NCBI RefSeq assembly: GCF_015471405.1
Contig: NZ_BLVZ01000004.1
Location: 372,001-436,000, forward strand
DNA length: 64,000 bases
DNA from: Pseudomonas cichorii
Lineage (GTDB): Bacteria; Pseudomonadota; Gammaproteobacteria; Pseudomonadales; Pseudomonadaceae
Direction: 5' to 3'
Shown here: one piece after another, positions 39,400 through 48,540 of the stretch
How positions within the stretch are numbered: the stretch's first letter is position 1
How the letters are laid out: each line of letters begins with the position of its first letter
Notes under the pieces: model-generated
What the model was told of the DNA's origin: nothing
What the model saw: the letters and a program-made list of their open reading frames with translations, nothing else
The model's database searches: none
Made by a program: the position numbers and the translations under genes

Positions 39400-39828
39400 A
39401 TGACTCAAGTCGACTTTTACATTCTCCCCAGCGCCGATCCTGCGGCACGCCTGGACTTCGCCTGCAAGCTGACGGAAAAAGCCTGGCGCCTGGGCCACAA
39501 GGTTTATCTGCATTGCAGCGACAACGCCCAGCGCGAAGACCTCGATGCCCGGCTCTGGCGCTTCAAGGGTGAAGTCTTCCTGCCTCATGGCGAGGCCGAA
39601 AGCGATCACGACGCACCGGTAGTACTGGGGCTTGGTGACGATCCCGGGCAACATCAGGACCTGCTGGTCAACCTCGACCTGCGCATCCCGGCCTTCTTCA
39701 AGCGCTTCGCCCGTGTGGCGGAAGTGGTCGTGGAAGAGCCTGCAATACGTCTGGCGGCACGAGAGAGTTTCCGCTCCTACCGCGAACAGGGTTATCCTCC
39801 GCAAGATCACCGACTACAGCGTCTTTGA
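39400..39828 (+). CDS. holC: DNA polymerase III chi subunit
   Basis: Clamp-loader accessory subunit that binds SSB. The 142-residue protein opens MTQVDFYILPSADPAARLDF and has the conserved HKVYLHCSDNAQREDLDARLW segment. The start is the ATG at 39400, in line with the family N terminus. The order pepA-holC-(hypothetical)-valS is standard in pseudomonads. Confidence 0.95.
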   Translation: MTQVDFYILPSADPAARLDFACKLTEKAWRLGHKVYLHCSDNAQREDLDARLWRFKGEVFLPHGEAESDHDAPVVLGLGDDPGQHQDLLVNLDLRIPAFFKRFARVAEVVVEEPAIRLAARESFRSYREQGYPPQDHRLQRL

Positions 39829-39835
39829 GTACACG

Positions 39836-40291
39836 ATGGATACTTCAAAAAAAGCTGAACCTGCGCTCCTGCTGGACGACCTTGAATCGATCCGCCAACT
39901 GCTCGGCGATGACAACCTGCAGCCGCCCTTGCTGACCGACACGGTTCACCGCGAAGGCCAGATCCCGTTGCTGTTCGATGTGGTCGGCACAAAACCCGAC
40001 ATGACACTGGAAATGGATTTCGACAATCCGGACATTCCGACTCTGCTGCCCGATACGCCCGTACAACACCCCGTACAACAAGCGGCAGAGCCCCAGCCAG
40101 CCCCTGAACCCGAAACCCGCCCGAATCCCGATGCCCTGCTGCATCTGGACACCGAACTACGGGCTGCGGCGCAGTTGATCATGCAAGACGTGATCGACGA
40201 CTTTGCCCCGCATATCGAGACGGAGATAAAGCGGCGGCTTGAGGCGAGGCTGGAGAGGCTTGTAGCCTCAACCAAAAGCGGGAAGGTCTGA
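39836..40291 (+). CDS. Hypothetical protein linked to holC
   Basis: The 151-residue protein is not in a family I can name. It has an acidic N-terminal half (LLLDDLESIRQLLGDDN), a proline-rich linker near residues 80-100 (PQPAPEPETRPNP) and a C-terminal helical region with heptad-like charge (MQDVIDDFAPHIETEIKRRL). No membrane segment. It starts eight bases after holC and ends exactly where a tandem-repeat foldback begins. The position suggests a replication-related or housekeeping role, but that is inference. Confidence 0.82.
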   Translation: MDTSKKAEPALLLDDLESIRQLLGDDNLQPPLLTDTVHREGQIPLLFDVVGTKPDMTLEMDFDNPDIPTLLPDTPVQHPVQQAAEPQPAPEPETRPNPDALLHLDTELRAAAQLIMQDVIDDFAPHIETEIKRRLEARLERLVASTKSGKV

Positions 40292-40405
40292 AGCTACAAG
40301 TTGCAAGCTTTAAGCTGCAAGAAAAAGCTCATGGCTTTCCGCTTAGTAGCTTGTAGCTTGTAGCTTGTAGCTTCCAACCTGCCGCTTACCACTTGTAGCC
40401 TGCAA
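40291..40405. repeat. Foldback repeat with tandem TAGCTTG heptamers
   Basis: Three copies of TAGCTTG plus a partial one lie at 40347-40373; AAGCTACAAG at 40291-40300 is their reverse complement. Variants (GCAAGCTT, AGCTGCAAG, CACTTGTAG) fill the rest. A related element with CTTACCG units is at 59376-59474. Confidence 0.8.
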
Positions 40406-40465
40406 CCTCCCCCCGGTCTATACTTGTCGGCTTTTCTGAATCAATGCCACAGGGTCCCGCCGCGC

Positions 40466-43312
40466 ATGGACAAGACTTACCAGCCGCACGCCATCGAAAC
40501 TTCCTGGTACCAGACCTGGGAGTCCGAAAACTATTTCGCTCCGCAGGGCGCGGGGGACTCCTACACCATCATGATCCCGCCGCCGAACGTGACCGGCAGC
40601 CTGCACATGGGTCATGGTTTCAACAATGCGATCATGGATGCTCTGATCCGTTTCCGTCGCATGCAGGGCCGCAATACTCTGTGGCAGCCGGGCACCGACC
40701 ATGCGGGTATCGCCACGCAAATGCTGGTTGAACGCCGCATCGAGGCTCAGGGCCTGAATCGTCACGATCTGGGCCGCGAGAAATTTCTGGAAAAGATCTG
40801 GGAATGGAAGGATGAGTCCGGCGGCAACATCAGCCGTCAGATCCGCCGCCTGGGTTCGTCCGTGGACTGGAGCCGCGAGCGTTTCACCATGGACGACGGC
40901 ATGTCCGCCGCCGTACAGGAAGCCTTCGTGCGCCTGCATGAAGACGGCCTGATCTATCGCGGCAAGCGTCTGGTCAACTGGGACACCAAGCTGCACACCG
41001 CGATTTCCGATCTGGAAGTGGAAAACCACGACGAGAAAGGTCACCTGTGGAACCTGCGCTACCCGCTGGCCGACGGCGCGAAAACCGCTGAAGGCCTGGA
41101 TTACCTGATCGTTGCCACCACTCGTCCTGAAACCATGCTGGGTGATGCCGCTGTCGCGGTAAACCCTGAAGACGAACGCTACAAGGCGCTGATCGGCAAA
41201 TTCGTAGAGCTGCCACTGATTGGCCGCCGCATTCCGATCATTGCAGACGACTATTGCGACCCTGAATTCGGCACCGGCTGCGTGAAAATCACCCCGGCCC
41301 ACGACTTCAACGACTATGAAGTCGGCAAGCGCCACAACCTGCCGCTGCTGAACATCTTCGACAAGAACGCTTCGGTGCTGCCTGCCGCTCAGGTGTTCAA
41401 CCTCGACGGCACGCTCAACGAATCCGTCGACGGCCGCCTGCCTGCCGAATACGCCGGCCTGGACCGCTTCGAGGCGCGCAAGCAGATCGTCGCCGCATTC
41501 GATGCCGCCGGCCTGCTGGTCAGCGTCGATGACCACGCCCTGAAAGTCCCGAAAGGCGACCGTTCCGGCACCATCATCGAGCCATGGCTGACCGACCAGT
41601 GGTACGTTTCCACCAAGCCACTGGCTGAACCTGCCATTGCCGCAGTGGAAGACGGCCGCATCGCCTTCGTGCCCAAGCAGTACGAAAACATGTACTTCTC
41701 GTGGATGCGCGACATTCAGGACTGGTGCATCAGCCGTCAGCTCTGGTGGGGCCACCGCATTCCGGCCTGGTACGACGAGTCCGGCAAGGTCTACGTCGGT
41801 CGCGACGAAGCCGAAGTGCGCGCCAAGCACAACCTGGGGCCGGACGTTGCGCTGCAACAGGACAACGACGTACTCGATACCTGGTTCAGCTCGGGCCTGT
41901 GGACCTTCTCCACACTGGGCTGGCCGGAAAAGACCAAGGCACTGGAAACCTTCCACTCCACCGACGTGCTGGTCACCGGTTTCGACATCATTTTCTTCTG
42001 GGTCGCCCGGATGATCATGCTCACCATGCATCTGGTGAAAAACGAGGACGGCACGCCGCAAGTGCCGTTCAAGACTGTCTATGTGCATGGTCTGGTGCGT
42101 GATGGTCAGGGCCAGAAAATGTCCAAGTCCAAGGGCAACGTCCTGGACCCGCTGGATATCGTCGACGGTATCGACCTGGAAACCCTGGTGCAGAAACGCA
42201 CCAGCGGCCTGATGCAGCCACAACTGGCCAAGAAGATCGAAAAGCAGACCCGTCAGGAATTCGCCGACGGCATCGCCAGCTACGGCACCGACGCCCTGCG
42301 CTTCACCTTCTGCTCGCTGGCCTCTACCGGTCGCGACATCAAGTTCGACATGGGCCGCGTGGAAGGCTATCGCAACTTCTGCAACAAGATCTGGAACGCA
42401 GCGCGCTACGTGCTGGACAAGGGCGAAGACTGCGGCCAGAACGGCGAAGAAGTCGAGCTGTCGCTGGCGGATCGCTGGATCATCTCGCAACTGCAACGCA
42501 CCGAAGCCGAAGTGACCCGCCAACTGGATCAGTTCCGCTTCGACCTCGCGGCACAAGCGCTGTACGAGTTCATCTGGAACCAGTACTGCGACTGGTACCT
42601 GGAGCTGTCCAAGCCCGTGCTCTGGGACGAAAACGCACCGATCGAACGTCAGCGCGGCACACGCCGCACGCTGGTTCGCGTGCTGGAAGTCGCGTTGCGT
42701 CTGGCGCACCCGTTCATGCCGTTCATCACCGAAGAAATCTGGCAGCGCCTTGCGCCGCTGGCCGGCATCAACGGCAAGACCATCATGCTGCAGGCGTGGC
42801 CGGTGGCCAACGAAACACGCATCGACCCGGCTGCCGAAGACGATATCGAATGGCTCAAGGGCCTGATGCTGGCGGTGCGTAACATCCGTGGCGAAATGAA
42901 CATTGGCCCGGGCAAACCGCTGCAACTGTTCCTCAAGAACGTCAATGCCGAAGACCAGCGCCGCCTGAGCGAGAACGACTACCTGCTCAAGAAACTGGCC
43001 AAGCTCGAATCCATCACCGTACTGGCTGAAGGTGCAGAAGCACCGCTGTCCGCGACCGGTCTGGTGGGCGAGATGGAAGTGCTGGTGCCAATGGCCGGCC
43101 TGATCGACAAGGGTGCCGAGCTGGCGCGTCTGGACAAGGAAATCCAGCGTCTGCAAGGCGAAGTCCAGCGCGTGGGCGGCAAGCTGTCCAACGCAGCGTT
43201 CGTCGACAAGGCACCGCCTGAAGTCATCGCCAAGGAACGCGCCAAGCTGACCGAAGCCGAACAGGCCCTGAGCAAGCTGGCCGAGCAACACGCACGTATC
43301 GCCAGTTTGTAG
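40466..43312 (+). CDS. valS: Valyl-tRNA synthetase
   Basis: Charges tRNA-Val. The 948-residue class I synthetase has the HIGH-type motif in [14 protein letters not shown] (about 47), KMSKS in [10 protein letters not shown] (about 552), the editing domain between, and a C-terminal coiled-coil ([20 protein letters not shown]). The start is set at [11 protein letters not shown], matching the family. Confidence 0.98.
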   Translation: MDKTYQPHAIETSWYQTWESENYFAPQGAGDSYTIMIPPPNVTGSLHMGHGFNNAIMDALIRFRRMQGRNTLWQPGTDHAGIATQMLVERRIEAQGLNRHDLGREKFLEKIWEWKDESGGNISRQIRRLGSSVDWSRERFTMDDGMSAAVQEAFVRLHEDGLIYRGKRLVNWDTKLHTAISDLEVENHDEKGHLWNLRYPLADGAKTAEGLDYLIVATTRPETMLGDAAVAVNPEDERYKALIGKFVELPLIGRRIPIIADDYCDPEFGTGCVKITPAHDFNDYEVGKRHNLPLLNIFDKNASVLPAAQVFNLDGTLNESVDGRLPAEYAGLDRFEARKQIVAAFDAAGLLVSVDDHALKVPKGDRSGTIIEPWLTDQWYVSTKPLAEPAIAAVEDGRIAFVPKQYENMYFSWMRDIQDWCISRQLWWGHRIPAWYDESGKVYVGRDEAEVRAKHNLGPDVALQQDNDVLDTWFSSGLWTFSTLGWPEKTKALETFHSTDVLVTGFDIIFFWVARMIMLTMHLVKNEDGTPQVPFKTVYVHGLVRDGQGQKMSKSKGNVLDPLDIVDGIDLETLVQKRTSGLMQPQLAKKIEKQTRQEFADGIASYGTDALRFTFCSLASTGRDIKFDMGRVEGYRNFCNKIWNAARYVLDKGEDCGQNGEEVELSLADRWIISQLQRTEAEVTRQLDQFRFDLAAQALYEFIWNQYCDWYLELSKPVLWDENAPIERQRGTRRTLVRVLEVALRLAHPFMPFITEEIWQRLAPLAGINGKTIMLQAWPVANETRIDPAAEDDIEWLKGLMLAVRNIRGEMNIGPGKPLQLFLKNVNAEDQRRLSENDYLLKKLAKLESITVLAEGAEAPLSATGLVGEMEVLVPMAGLIDKGAELARLDKEIQRLQGEVQRVGGKLSNAAFVDKAPPEVIAKERAKLTEAEQALSKLAEQHARIASL

Positions 43313-43321
43313 TCCTGTGCC

Positions 43322-43409
43322 ATAGGAGCGCTTGCCCGCGACAGCGTACCTTCAGTCGGAATCAATATCCGCTGTGAGTACGAGGTCGCGGGCAAGCGCG
43401 CTCCTACGG
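43322..43409. repeat. REPIN-like inverted pair of REP sequences
   Basis: TAGGAGCGCTTGCCCGCGAC (43323 on) and its inverse GTCGCGGGCAAGCGCGCTCC, then TA (to 43408), flank about 45 bases between valS and rlmF. It is a second REP subtype, distinct from that at 6765. Confidence 0.82.
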
Positions 43410-43442
43410 GGCGCAGCATTCGCATCTTCAGAACGACTCCCC

Positions 43443-44411
43443 ATGACCACGCCAGACAAACCCAAACCTCCCCGCAAGAAGCCCCAGCGTCCTGCCAGGC
43501 CCGCAGAACCTCGCGAGAAGGCCACACTGCACCCGCGCAATCGCCATCAGGGTCGCTACGACTTTCCCAAGCTGATCAAAAGCAGCCCGGAACTGGCCGA
43601 GTTCGTGATCCTCAACCCCTATGGGAAGGAAAGCATCGACTTCGCCAACCCTCTGGCCGTGCGGGTCTTCAACCGGGCACTGCTCAAGGCGCTGTATGGC
43701 ATTGCCCATTGGGATATTCCGGCAGACTATCTGTGCCCGCCGATTCCGGGGCGTGCGGATTACCTGCATTTTCTCGCCGACCTGCTGGCCAGCGAGAACA
43801 ATGGCGAGATTCCACGCGGCGCCTCGATCAAGGCGCTGGACATCGGCACCGGTGCCAACTGCATCTATCCGCTGCTGGGACACAGTGACTACGGCTGGCA
43901 TTTCGTGGGCTCGGATATCGACAGCACTGCCATCGCGGCAGCCACGACCATCATCAAGGCCAACGGCTTGAGCAAGGCCATCAGCGTGCGTCAGCAGACC
44001 AATCGCAAGCACATTCTGCTGGGCCTGCTCGACAGCAGTGAACGCTTCGAGGTGAGCCTGTGCAACCCGCCCTTCCATTCTTCACTGGAGGAAGCGCAGC
44101 GCGGCAGTCAGCGTAAATGGCGCGCACTGGGCAAGGCTGACCCCAAACGCAAGCTGCCGGTGCTGAATTTCGGCGGGCAATCCCAGGAATTATGGTGCGA
44201 AGGTGGCGAGATCGGTTTCGTGACCCAACTGATTCACGAAAGCTCCCAGGTGCCTGAACAAGTGCGCTGGTTCAGTACACTGGTTTCCAAAGCCTCGAAC
44301 CTGCCAGCAATCCAGGCTGCCCTGACAAGAGCCGGAGCACTACAGAGCCGGGTCGTGGAAATGGGCCAGGGCCAGAAGCAGAGCCGTTTCGTGGCCTGGA
44401 CCTTCATGTAG
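43443..44411 (+). CDS. rlmF: 23S rRNA (adenine-1618-N6)-methyltransferase
   Basis: SAM-dependent methylation of A1618 in 23S rRNA. The 322-residue protein has a basic N-terminal tail ([12 protein letters not shown]), the segment [20 protein letters not shown] motif [15 protein letters not shown] and the catalytic LCNPPFHSS. The start is the ATG of MTTPDKPK; upstream in-frame sequence is REP DNA. Confidence 0.95.
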   Translation: MTTPDKPKPPRKKPQRPARPAEPREKATLHPRNRHQGRYDFPKLIKSSPELAEFVILNPYGKESIDFANPLAVRVFNRALLKALYGIAHWDIPADYLCPPIPGRADYLHFLADLLASENNGEIPRGASIKALDIGTGANCIYPLLGHSDYGWHFVGSDIDSTAIAAATTIIKANGLSKAISVRQQTNRKHILLGLLDSSERFEVSLCNPPFHSSLEEAQRGSQRKWRALGKADPKRKLPVLNFGGQSQELWCEGGEIGFVTQLIHESSQVPEQVRWFSTLVSKASNLPAIQAALTRAGALQSRVVEMGQGQKQSRFVAWTFM

Positions 44412-44430
44412 AAGCGAATTCATTCGCTAC
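44411..44430. repeat. GCGAATTCATTCGC-type palindromic repeat
   Basis: GAAGCGAATTCATTCGCTAC directly follows the rlmF stop codon; same family as at 48507 and others. Confidence 0.7.
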
Positions 44431-44436
44431 AGAATC

Positions 44437-44475
44437 AAAAAAGCCGTGCCCGGTTATCCGGCGCACGGCTTTTTT
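44437..44475. terminator. Bidirectional terminator between rlmF and the HU gene
   Basis: AAAAAAGCCGTGC pairs with GCACGGCTTTTTT around a 13-base loop; A- and T-runs fit both strands of this convergent pair. Confidence 0.88.
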
Positions 44476-44490
44476 ACAGCAAGCGTGAGC

Positions 44491-44772
44491 TTACTTGTTG
44501 ATCGAGTCGTTCAGCACTTTGGCCGGTACGAACTTGATGACTTTCTTGGCAGCGATTTCGATGGCAGCGCCAGTCGAAGGGTTGCGGCCGGTGCGAGCTG
44601 GACGCTCAGCAACTTTCAGCTTGCCAATGCCTGGCAGAGTGATTTCAACGCCGTTTTCCAGTTGGTCGGCAACAATCTGGCCCAACTGCTCAAGAGCATT
44701 ACGCGCGGTGGTTTTTGGCGCGTCGATAGCTTCAGCGATATCGGCGATCAATTGGTCTTTGGTAAGAGCCAT
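44491..44772 (-). CDS. HU-family DNA-binding protein
   Basis: Small histone-like protein that bends and compacts DNA. The 93-residue protein has the DNA-arm signature GRNPSTGAAIEIAAKKVIKF and the helical N terminus MALTKDQLIADIAEAIDAPK. Pseudomonads have several HU paralogues, and I cannot say which this is. It faces yejK, also a nucleoid protein. Confidence 0.96.
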   Translation of the reverse strand: MALTKDQLIADIAEAIDAPKTTARNALEQLGQIVADQLENGVEITLPGIGKLKVAERPARTGRNPSTGAAIEIAAKKVIKFVPAKVLNDSINK

Positions 44773-45164
44773 GGTGGTGTTCCTTCCCTATCAAATTCAT
44801 TTGGATTGCAGAACGCAACGTCGGCCAAAGGCCGGGCAATGAACCAGGCTCCCGCTGGCAGCCACGATTAATCGCGAAATGTAGATACTGAAACCGGGTT
44901 TTGGTTCGGCCTACACGTAAACGATCTGCATGCTTGGCGCGCTAGAGTGCGCAAGACCGCGCAAAACTAGCACAGAGCCGGGCAAATATCCGCCCTTACC
45001 TATCCTTTTGGTCAGCTTTAAGTCGTAATAGAACAAAAATTGATCACAAAACACCCTACAGAGTGGAAAACAGGGCTCTGCAAGGCCATTTGTCGCGGGC
45101 GTGCGTTACACTTGCTGCCTTGCAACGAGCTGCCTGCTCTTCATCACCATCAGCCGAGATATCC
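44773..45164. other. Divergent promoter region of the HU and yejK genes
   Basis: The 392 bases carry no credible gene. GGAAGGAAC lies just upstream of the HU start. GCGCGCTAGAGTGCGC near 44937 is an inverted-repeat-like GC element. AT-rich sequence near 45020-45060 may hold the yejK promoter. Confidence 0.5.
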
Positions 45165-46166
45165 ATGCCGATCCGTCATTGCATCGTCCACCTGATCGAC
45201 AAGAAACCCGACGGTACGCCCGCAGTTCTCCACGCTCGCGACTCCGAACTCGCTGAGTCCCAGGCCATCGAGAACATGCTCGCGGACCTCAACGAGAGCT
45301 ATAACGCCAAACAGGGCAAGGCCTGGGGACTGTTCCATGCCGAATCCGGCGCACACCCTTTCAGCGGCTGGCTGAAAGAGTATCTGGATGGCGCAAACGA
45401 CTTCACGGCGTTCTCTCGTGTGTCGGTGGAGCACCTGCAGAAGCTGATGGAAGAATCCAACCTGTCGGTGGGCGGTCATGTGCTGTTTGCGCATTACCAG
45501 CAAGGCATGACCGATTACCTGGCCATCGCCCTGCTGCACCACAGCGAAGGCGTGGCCGTGAATGACGAGCTGGACGTTACACCGTCGCGGCATCTGGACC
45601 TGGGCCAGTTGCACCTGGCTGCCCGGATCAATATCTCGGAATGGCAGAACAACAAGCAGTCCAAGCAGTACATCTCCTTCATCAAGGGCAAGAACGGCAA
45701 GAAAGTCTCGGAGTACTTCCGCGACTTCATCGGCTGCCAGGAAGGTGTCGACGGCCCCGGCGAGACCCGCACCCTGCTCAAGGCGTTCAGCGACTTCGTG
45801 GAAAGCGAAGACCTGCCGGAAGAGTCGGCACGGGAGAAAACCAAGACCCTGGTGGATTACGCCAGCAGCCAGAGCAAACTGGGTGAGCCCATGGGCCTGG
45901 AAGAACTCTCCGAACTGATCGACGAAGACCGCCCGCGTGCGTTCTACGATCACATCCGCAACAAGGATTACGGCCTGTCTCCAGAAATCCCGGCAGACAA
46001 GCGCACCCTGAACCAGTTCCGCCGCTTTACGGGCCGCGCAGAAGGCCTGTCGATCAGCTTCGAGGCGCACCTGCTGGGTGACAAGATCGAATATGACGAA
46101 CAGGCCGGCACCCTGATCATCAAGGGCCTGCCCACTCAGCTCACCGATCAGTTGAAACGGCGATAA
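45165..46166 (+). CDS. yejK: Nucleoid-associated protein YejK (NdpA)
   Basis: The 333-residue protein of the NdpA/YejK family opens [20 protein letters not shown] and contains [27 protein letters not shown] and [20 protein letters not shown], all conserved in the family. It is nucleoid-associated, with no defined catalytic activity. The start is the ATG at 45165; 34 earlier in-frame residues do not match the family. Confidence 0.95.
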   Translation: MPIRHCIVHLIDKKPDGTPAVLHARDSELAESQAIENMLADLNESYNAKQGKAWGLFHAESGAHPFSGWLKEYLDGANDFTAFSRVSVEHLQKLMEESNLSVGGHVLFAHYQQGMTDYLAIALLHHSEGVAVNDELDVTPSRHLDLGQLHLAARINISEWQNNKQSKQYISFIKGKNGKKVSEYFRDFIGCQEGVDGPGETRTLLKAFSDFVESEDLPEESAREKTKTLVDYASSQSKLGEPMGLEELSELIDEDRPRAFYDHIRNKDYGLSPEIPADKRTLNQFRRFTGRAEGLSISFEAHLLGDKIEYDEQAGTLIIKGLPTQLTDQLKRR

Positions 46167-46171
46167 CCGCG

Positions 46172-46522
46172 ATGCTGCTGCGTACCCTCAAGAAGTTCGC
46201 GCTGATCATGCTGGTGGTCGTGGTCTATCAGAACTGGGGCAAGATCGAGAACCTGTTCAACCCGCAACCCGCCAGCGTTGCGCAGAGCTACAGCCAGGCA
46301 AAGGTCGTGATGTATGCGACCGAATGGTGCGGCTACTGCAAACAGACACGACGCTTTCTGGACAGCAAGGGCATCGCGTTCACTGAGTACGACATCGAGA
46401 AGTCAGCAGAAGGCCGCAAGGCCTATGAAGCCCTCGGCGGACGCGGTATCCCGTTGCTGGACGTCAACGGGACGCTGATTCGCGGCTTTTCGCCAGACGC
46501 CATATTGGCGGCGCTGAAGTAG
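46172..46522 (+). CDS. Membrane-anchored glutaredoxin-like protein
   Basis: The 116-residue protein has an N-terminal hydrophobic anchor (about residues 8-20, ALIMLVVVVYQNW) and a glutaredoxin/thioredoxin-fold domain from about 45 with a dithiol active site WCGYCKQTRRFL and the cis-Pro loop GRGIPLLDVNG. It probably performs thiol-disulfide exchange near the membrane; whether the domain faces cytoplasm or periplasm is unresolved. It starts six bases after yejK, so the two are probably co-transcribed. Confidence 0.88.
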   Translation: MLLRTLKKFALIMLVVVVYQNWGKIENLFNPQPASVAQSYSQAKVVMYATEWCGYCKQTRRFLDSKGIAFTEYDIEKSAEGRKAYEALGGRGIPLLDVNGTLIRGFSPDAILAALK

Positions 46523-46584
46523 GAGCAATCGGGCGGCGCTCCGCTTATTCGCGAAAATGATCTTCGCGGATAAATCCGCTCCTA
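46520..46584. repeat. Palindromic REP-like element after the glutaredoxin gene
   Basis: TAGGAGC (46520) and GCTCCTA (46578) bound an imperfect foldback containing CTTATTCGCGAA and TTCGCGGATAAATCCGC. The stop codon TAG of the glutaredoxin gene is the first three bases of the element. Confidence 0.72.
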
Positions 46585-46598
46585 CCTGAGCATTTAAT

Positions 46599-47534
46599 TC
46601 ACGACCGCTTTTCGATCCGGAACCCCAGGCGTGGGAAATGCACATGCACCAGGCCTGCACGCGGGTCTTCACGGCGCAGGATCAGCTCTTCGCGGCCACT
46701 GAACAGCAACTCGCCTTCCACTTCATCCACGCCGTAATCAATGGCTGAGATCGCCACCCGATCACCGGCCTTGAAGCCGTTCGGGTCGACAAACGCCTCA
46801 TCGGGCAATGCCGCGGGCGTGGCATCGGCGGCGATTTGCACTGCATCGACAGCATCGAGGTCTTTGTGCGCTCCATGGCCAAAACCCAGCACACGACCAA
46901 GCCAGGCCGAAACCGTCGGGTAGTCGTCTACCAGCGGCGCAGTCACGGGGGTCTGTTTGAGGAACCAGAGGGTGTGGGCCACGGAAAAGTCGGCAATCGA
47001 AGGCTCGCCAAACAGGAAGTCGCCATTGCGCTCCAGTTGCTGCTCCAGACGTGCCATCAGGGTTGGCCATTGATGCTGCGCCTGTTCCAGCGGCAGGCGT
47101 GATGCGCTTCCACCATTGAACAAGGTTGCCCGGTCTGCAACGAAGGCCTTGACCGCTTCGGGAGGCACCTTGGCGAAGCGGACCGCCAGCGAGGCGGGCT
47201 GGAACACCAGGCTGACCGCATGCATGAACAGCACCGAATCGCCCCAGGCAGCAAGACCGGCAACCGTAAACTCGTGGCCTTCGGGATAGAAGGTCGGGGA
47301 AATCTTTTCCTGCTCCAGACGACGTGCGATCAATGCGGTGTCGCAGTAGATATCCGCACCTACCTGCAGAACCGGCGTCTTGCGATAACCACCGGTAAGG
47401 GCCGTCAGATCAGGTTTTGGCATGATGGGCGGGATCGTCACCGACCGCCACGAGAGCCCCTTGAAGCCGAGCATCAGGCGGGCCTTTTCGGCAAACAGCG
47501 ATGCAGGGTAATGATGAAGAATCAGCTCTGACAT
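46599..47534 (-). CDS. Glutathione S-transferase family protein
   Basis: The 311-residue protein has an N-terminal GST thioredoxin-fold domain (about 1-80: LILHHYPASLFAEKARLML, then TALTGGYRKTPVLQVGADIYCD), an all-helical C-terminal GST domain (to about 225) and an extra C-terminal beta-rich extension of about 80 residues (AGDRVAISAIDYGVDEVEGE). The substrate is unknown. The start is at MSELILHHYP; 16 upstream in-frame residues are not GST-like. Confidence 0.9.
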   Translation of the reverse strand: MSELILHHYPASLFAEKARLMLGFKGLSWRSVTIPPIMPKPDLTALTGGYRKTPVLQVGADIYCDTALIARRLEQEKISPTFYPEGHEFTVAGLAAWGDSVLFMHAVSLVFQPASLAVRFAKVPPEAVKAFVADRATLFNGGSASRLPLEQAQHQWPTLMARLEQQLERNGDFLFGEPSIADFSVAHTLWFLKQTPVTAPLVDDYPTVSAWLGRVLGFGHGAHKDLDAVDAVQIAADATPAALPDEAFVDPNGFKAGDRVAISAIDYGVDEVEGELLFSGREELILRREDPRAGLVHVHFPRLGFRIEKRS

Positions 47535-47599
47535 GCTTTGGCCTCTTGGGCACTGGGAAAGCAACAGCTTAACCCCCTGCACCCGGACAGCCTACAGGA

Positions 47600-47935
47600 T
47601 CAGACTGATGACACGGCATCACGCAGAGTGATCGGAGAACCCGCATAGCTTGCCGCCAATACTTCCTTGGCGCTCTTGCGCAGCTTCTTGATCAGGCGCT
47701 CCTGGCGCAAAGCCTCGCCCTTGCTGTCCCAGACCTCGACGTAGACCAGCGCAAGTGCCGGGCTGGAGTGGAAGAAGCGTGCGCCCTTGCCCCGCTGGTG
47801 ATCGGCAAAGCGTCGATAAGGATCGTCACTGATGCCGCAATACAACGAACCATTGGCCGCACGCACCAGATAGACAAACCAGGGTTTACCCACAGATGCT
47901 GCGACATCGGTAACGGCATTCACAACGTCAGGCAT
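47600..47935 (-). CDS. GIY-YIG domain protein
   Basis: The 111-residue protein has the YhbQ-type single GIY-YIG domain: [25 protein letters not shown] (by position about 16-40) and [17 protein letters not shown], followed by a basic helix ([15 protein letters not shown]). Small members of this family are putative structure-specific nucleases. The start is the ATG at 47935, overlapping the end of the upstream NTF2-like gene by 8 bases. Confidence 0.92.
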   Translation of the reverse strand: MPDVVNAVTDVAASVGKPWFVYLVRAANGSLYCGISDDPYRRFADHQRGKGARFFHSSPALALVYVEVWDSKGEALRQERLIKKLRKSAKEVLAASYAGSPITLRDAVSSV

Positions 47936-48419
47936 GGCGTTTTTCTGTAAACACTTTGAGGCCCTTGTGAGCCTGTGCGCGAATCGCGTTCTGCACCAGC
48001 GGCGTCCAGCCCAGCAGCAGGCCCTTGGTGCCCAGCGCCTGACGCGACCAGCTCCACAGATCGAAGTTGTCATGGTGCTCAGTGATCTTGCCATCATGGA
48101 AGACAAACCGGGCCTGGATGTTATTGACCACTGTACGGCCAGTCTGGCTGAACAGGTAAGTGGCCACCCAATGCGCGCCGCCACTGCGCTCATCGGCGCG
48201 GACATTGTCGAAAACCACCGAGAAGTCCTGGGCGCGCGAGGTCAGCATGCGCCACATATCACCGGCCTGCCTGCCACGCAGCTCACCGAATACCGGGTCG
48301 CTGAATAGCACATCATCGCTGTAACAGGCCGCCATTCCTTCGGCATCCAGACGGGAAAAAGCCTCGTAGAAGCGGGTAATCAATGCGCTATTGGCTTGGC
48401 TTGTTTGTTCGTTGCTCAT
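47928..48419 (-). CDS. NTF2-like (SnoaL-type) protein
   Basis: The 163-residue protein has the NTF2-like fold pattern [31 protein letters not shown] with a long beta-sheet region ([20 protein letters not shown]) and helical end. Family members are small enzymes or binding proteins; the ligand is unknown. The start at MSNEQTSQ is chosen because the 16 in-frame residues upstream are unlike the family. It is co-directional and overlapping with the GIY-YIG gene. Confidence 0.87.
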   Translation of the reverse strand: MSNEQTSQANSALITRFYEAFSRLDAEGMAACYSDDVLFSDPVFGELRGRQAGDMWRMLTSRAQDFSVVFDNVRADERSGGAHWVATYLFSQTGRTVVNNIQARFVFHDGKITEHHDNFDLWSWSRQALGTKGLLLGWTPLVQNAIRAQAHKGLKVFTEKRHA

Positions 48420-48506
48420 GCATGCAGGTCCGTTTGGAAGCAAAAGATGATGCACGATAAGCGGCAACTCGACACTTTGCCATCATCATTCGCAGGATAA
48501 ATGTTG

Positions 48507-48527
48507 TTCGCGAATGAATTCGCTTCC
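48507..48527. repeat. GCGAATTCATTCGC-type palindromic repeat
   Basis: TTCGCGAATGAATTCGCTTC is the dispersed palindrome in inverse orientation, between two minus-strand genes. Confidence 0.7.
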
Positions 48528-48540
48528 ACACAGCGCAGAT

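Noticed and set aside
40347..40373. Tandem repeats considered as a CRISPR array
   Set aside because: Units are seven bases without spacers and there are no cas genes.
40418..43291. A 957-codon open frame antisense to valS
   Set aside because: It is the mirror of a strongly coding, high-GC gene with intact synthetase motifs; the antisense product shows no domain pattern and is rich in His/Gln, as expected of a shadow frame.
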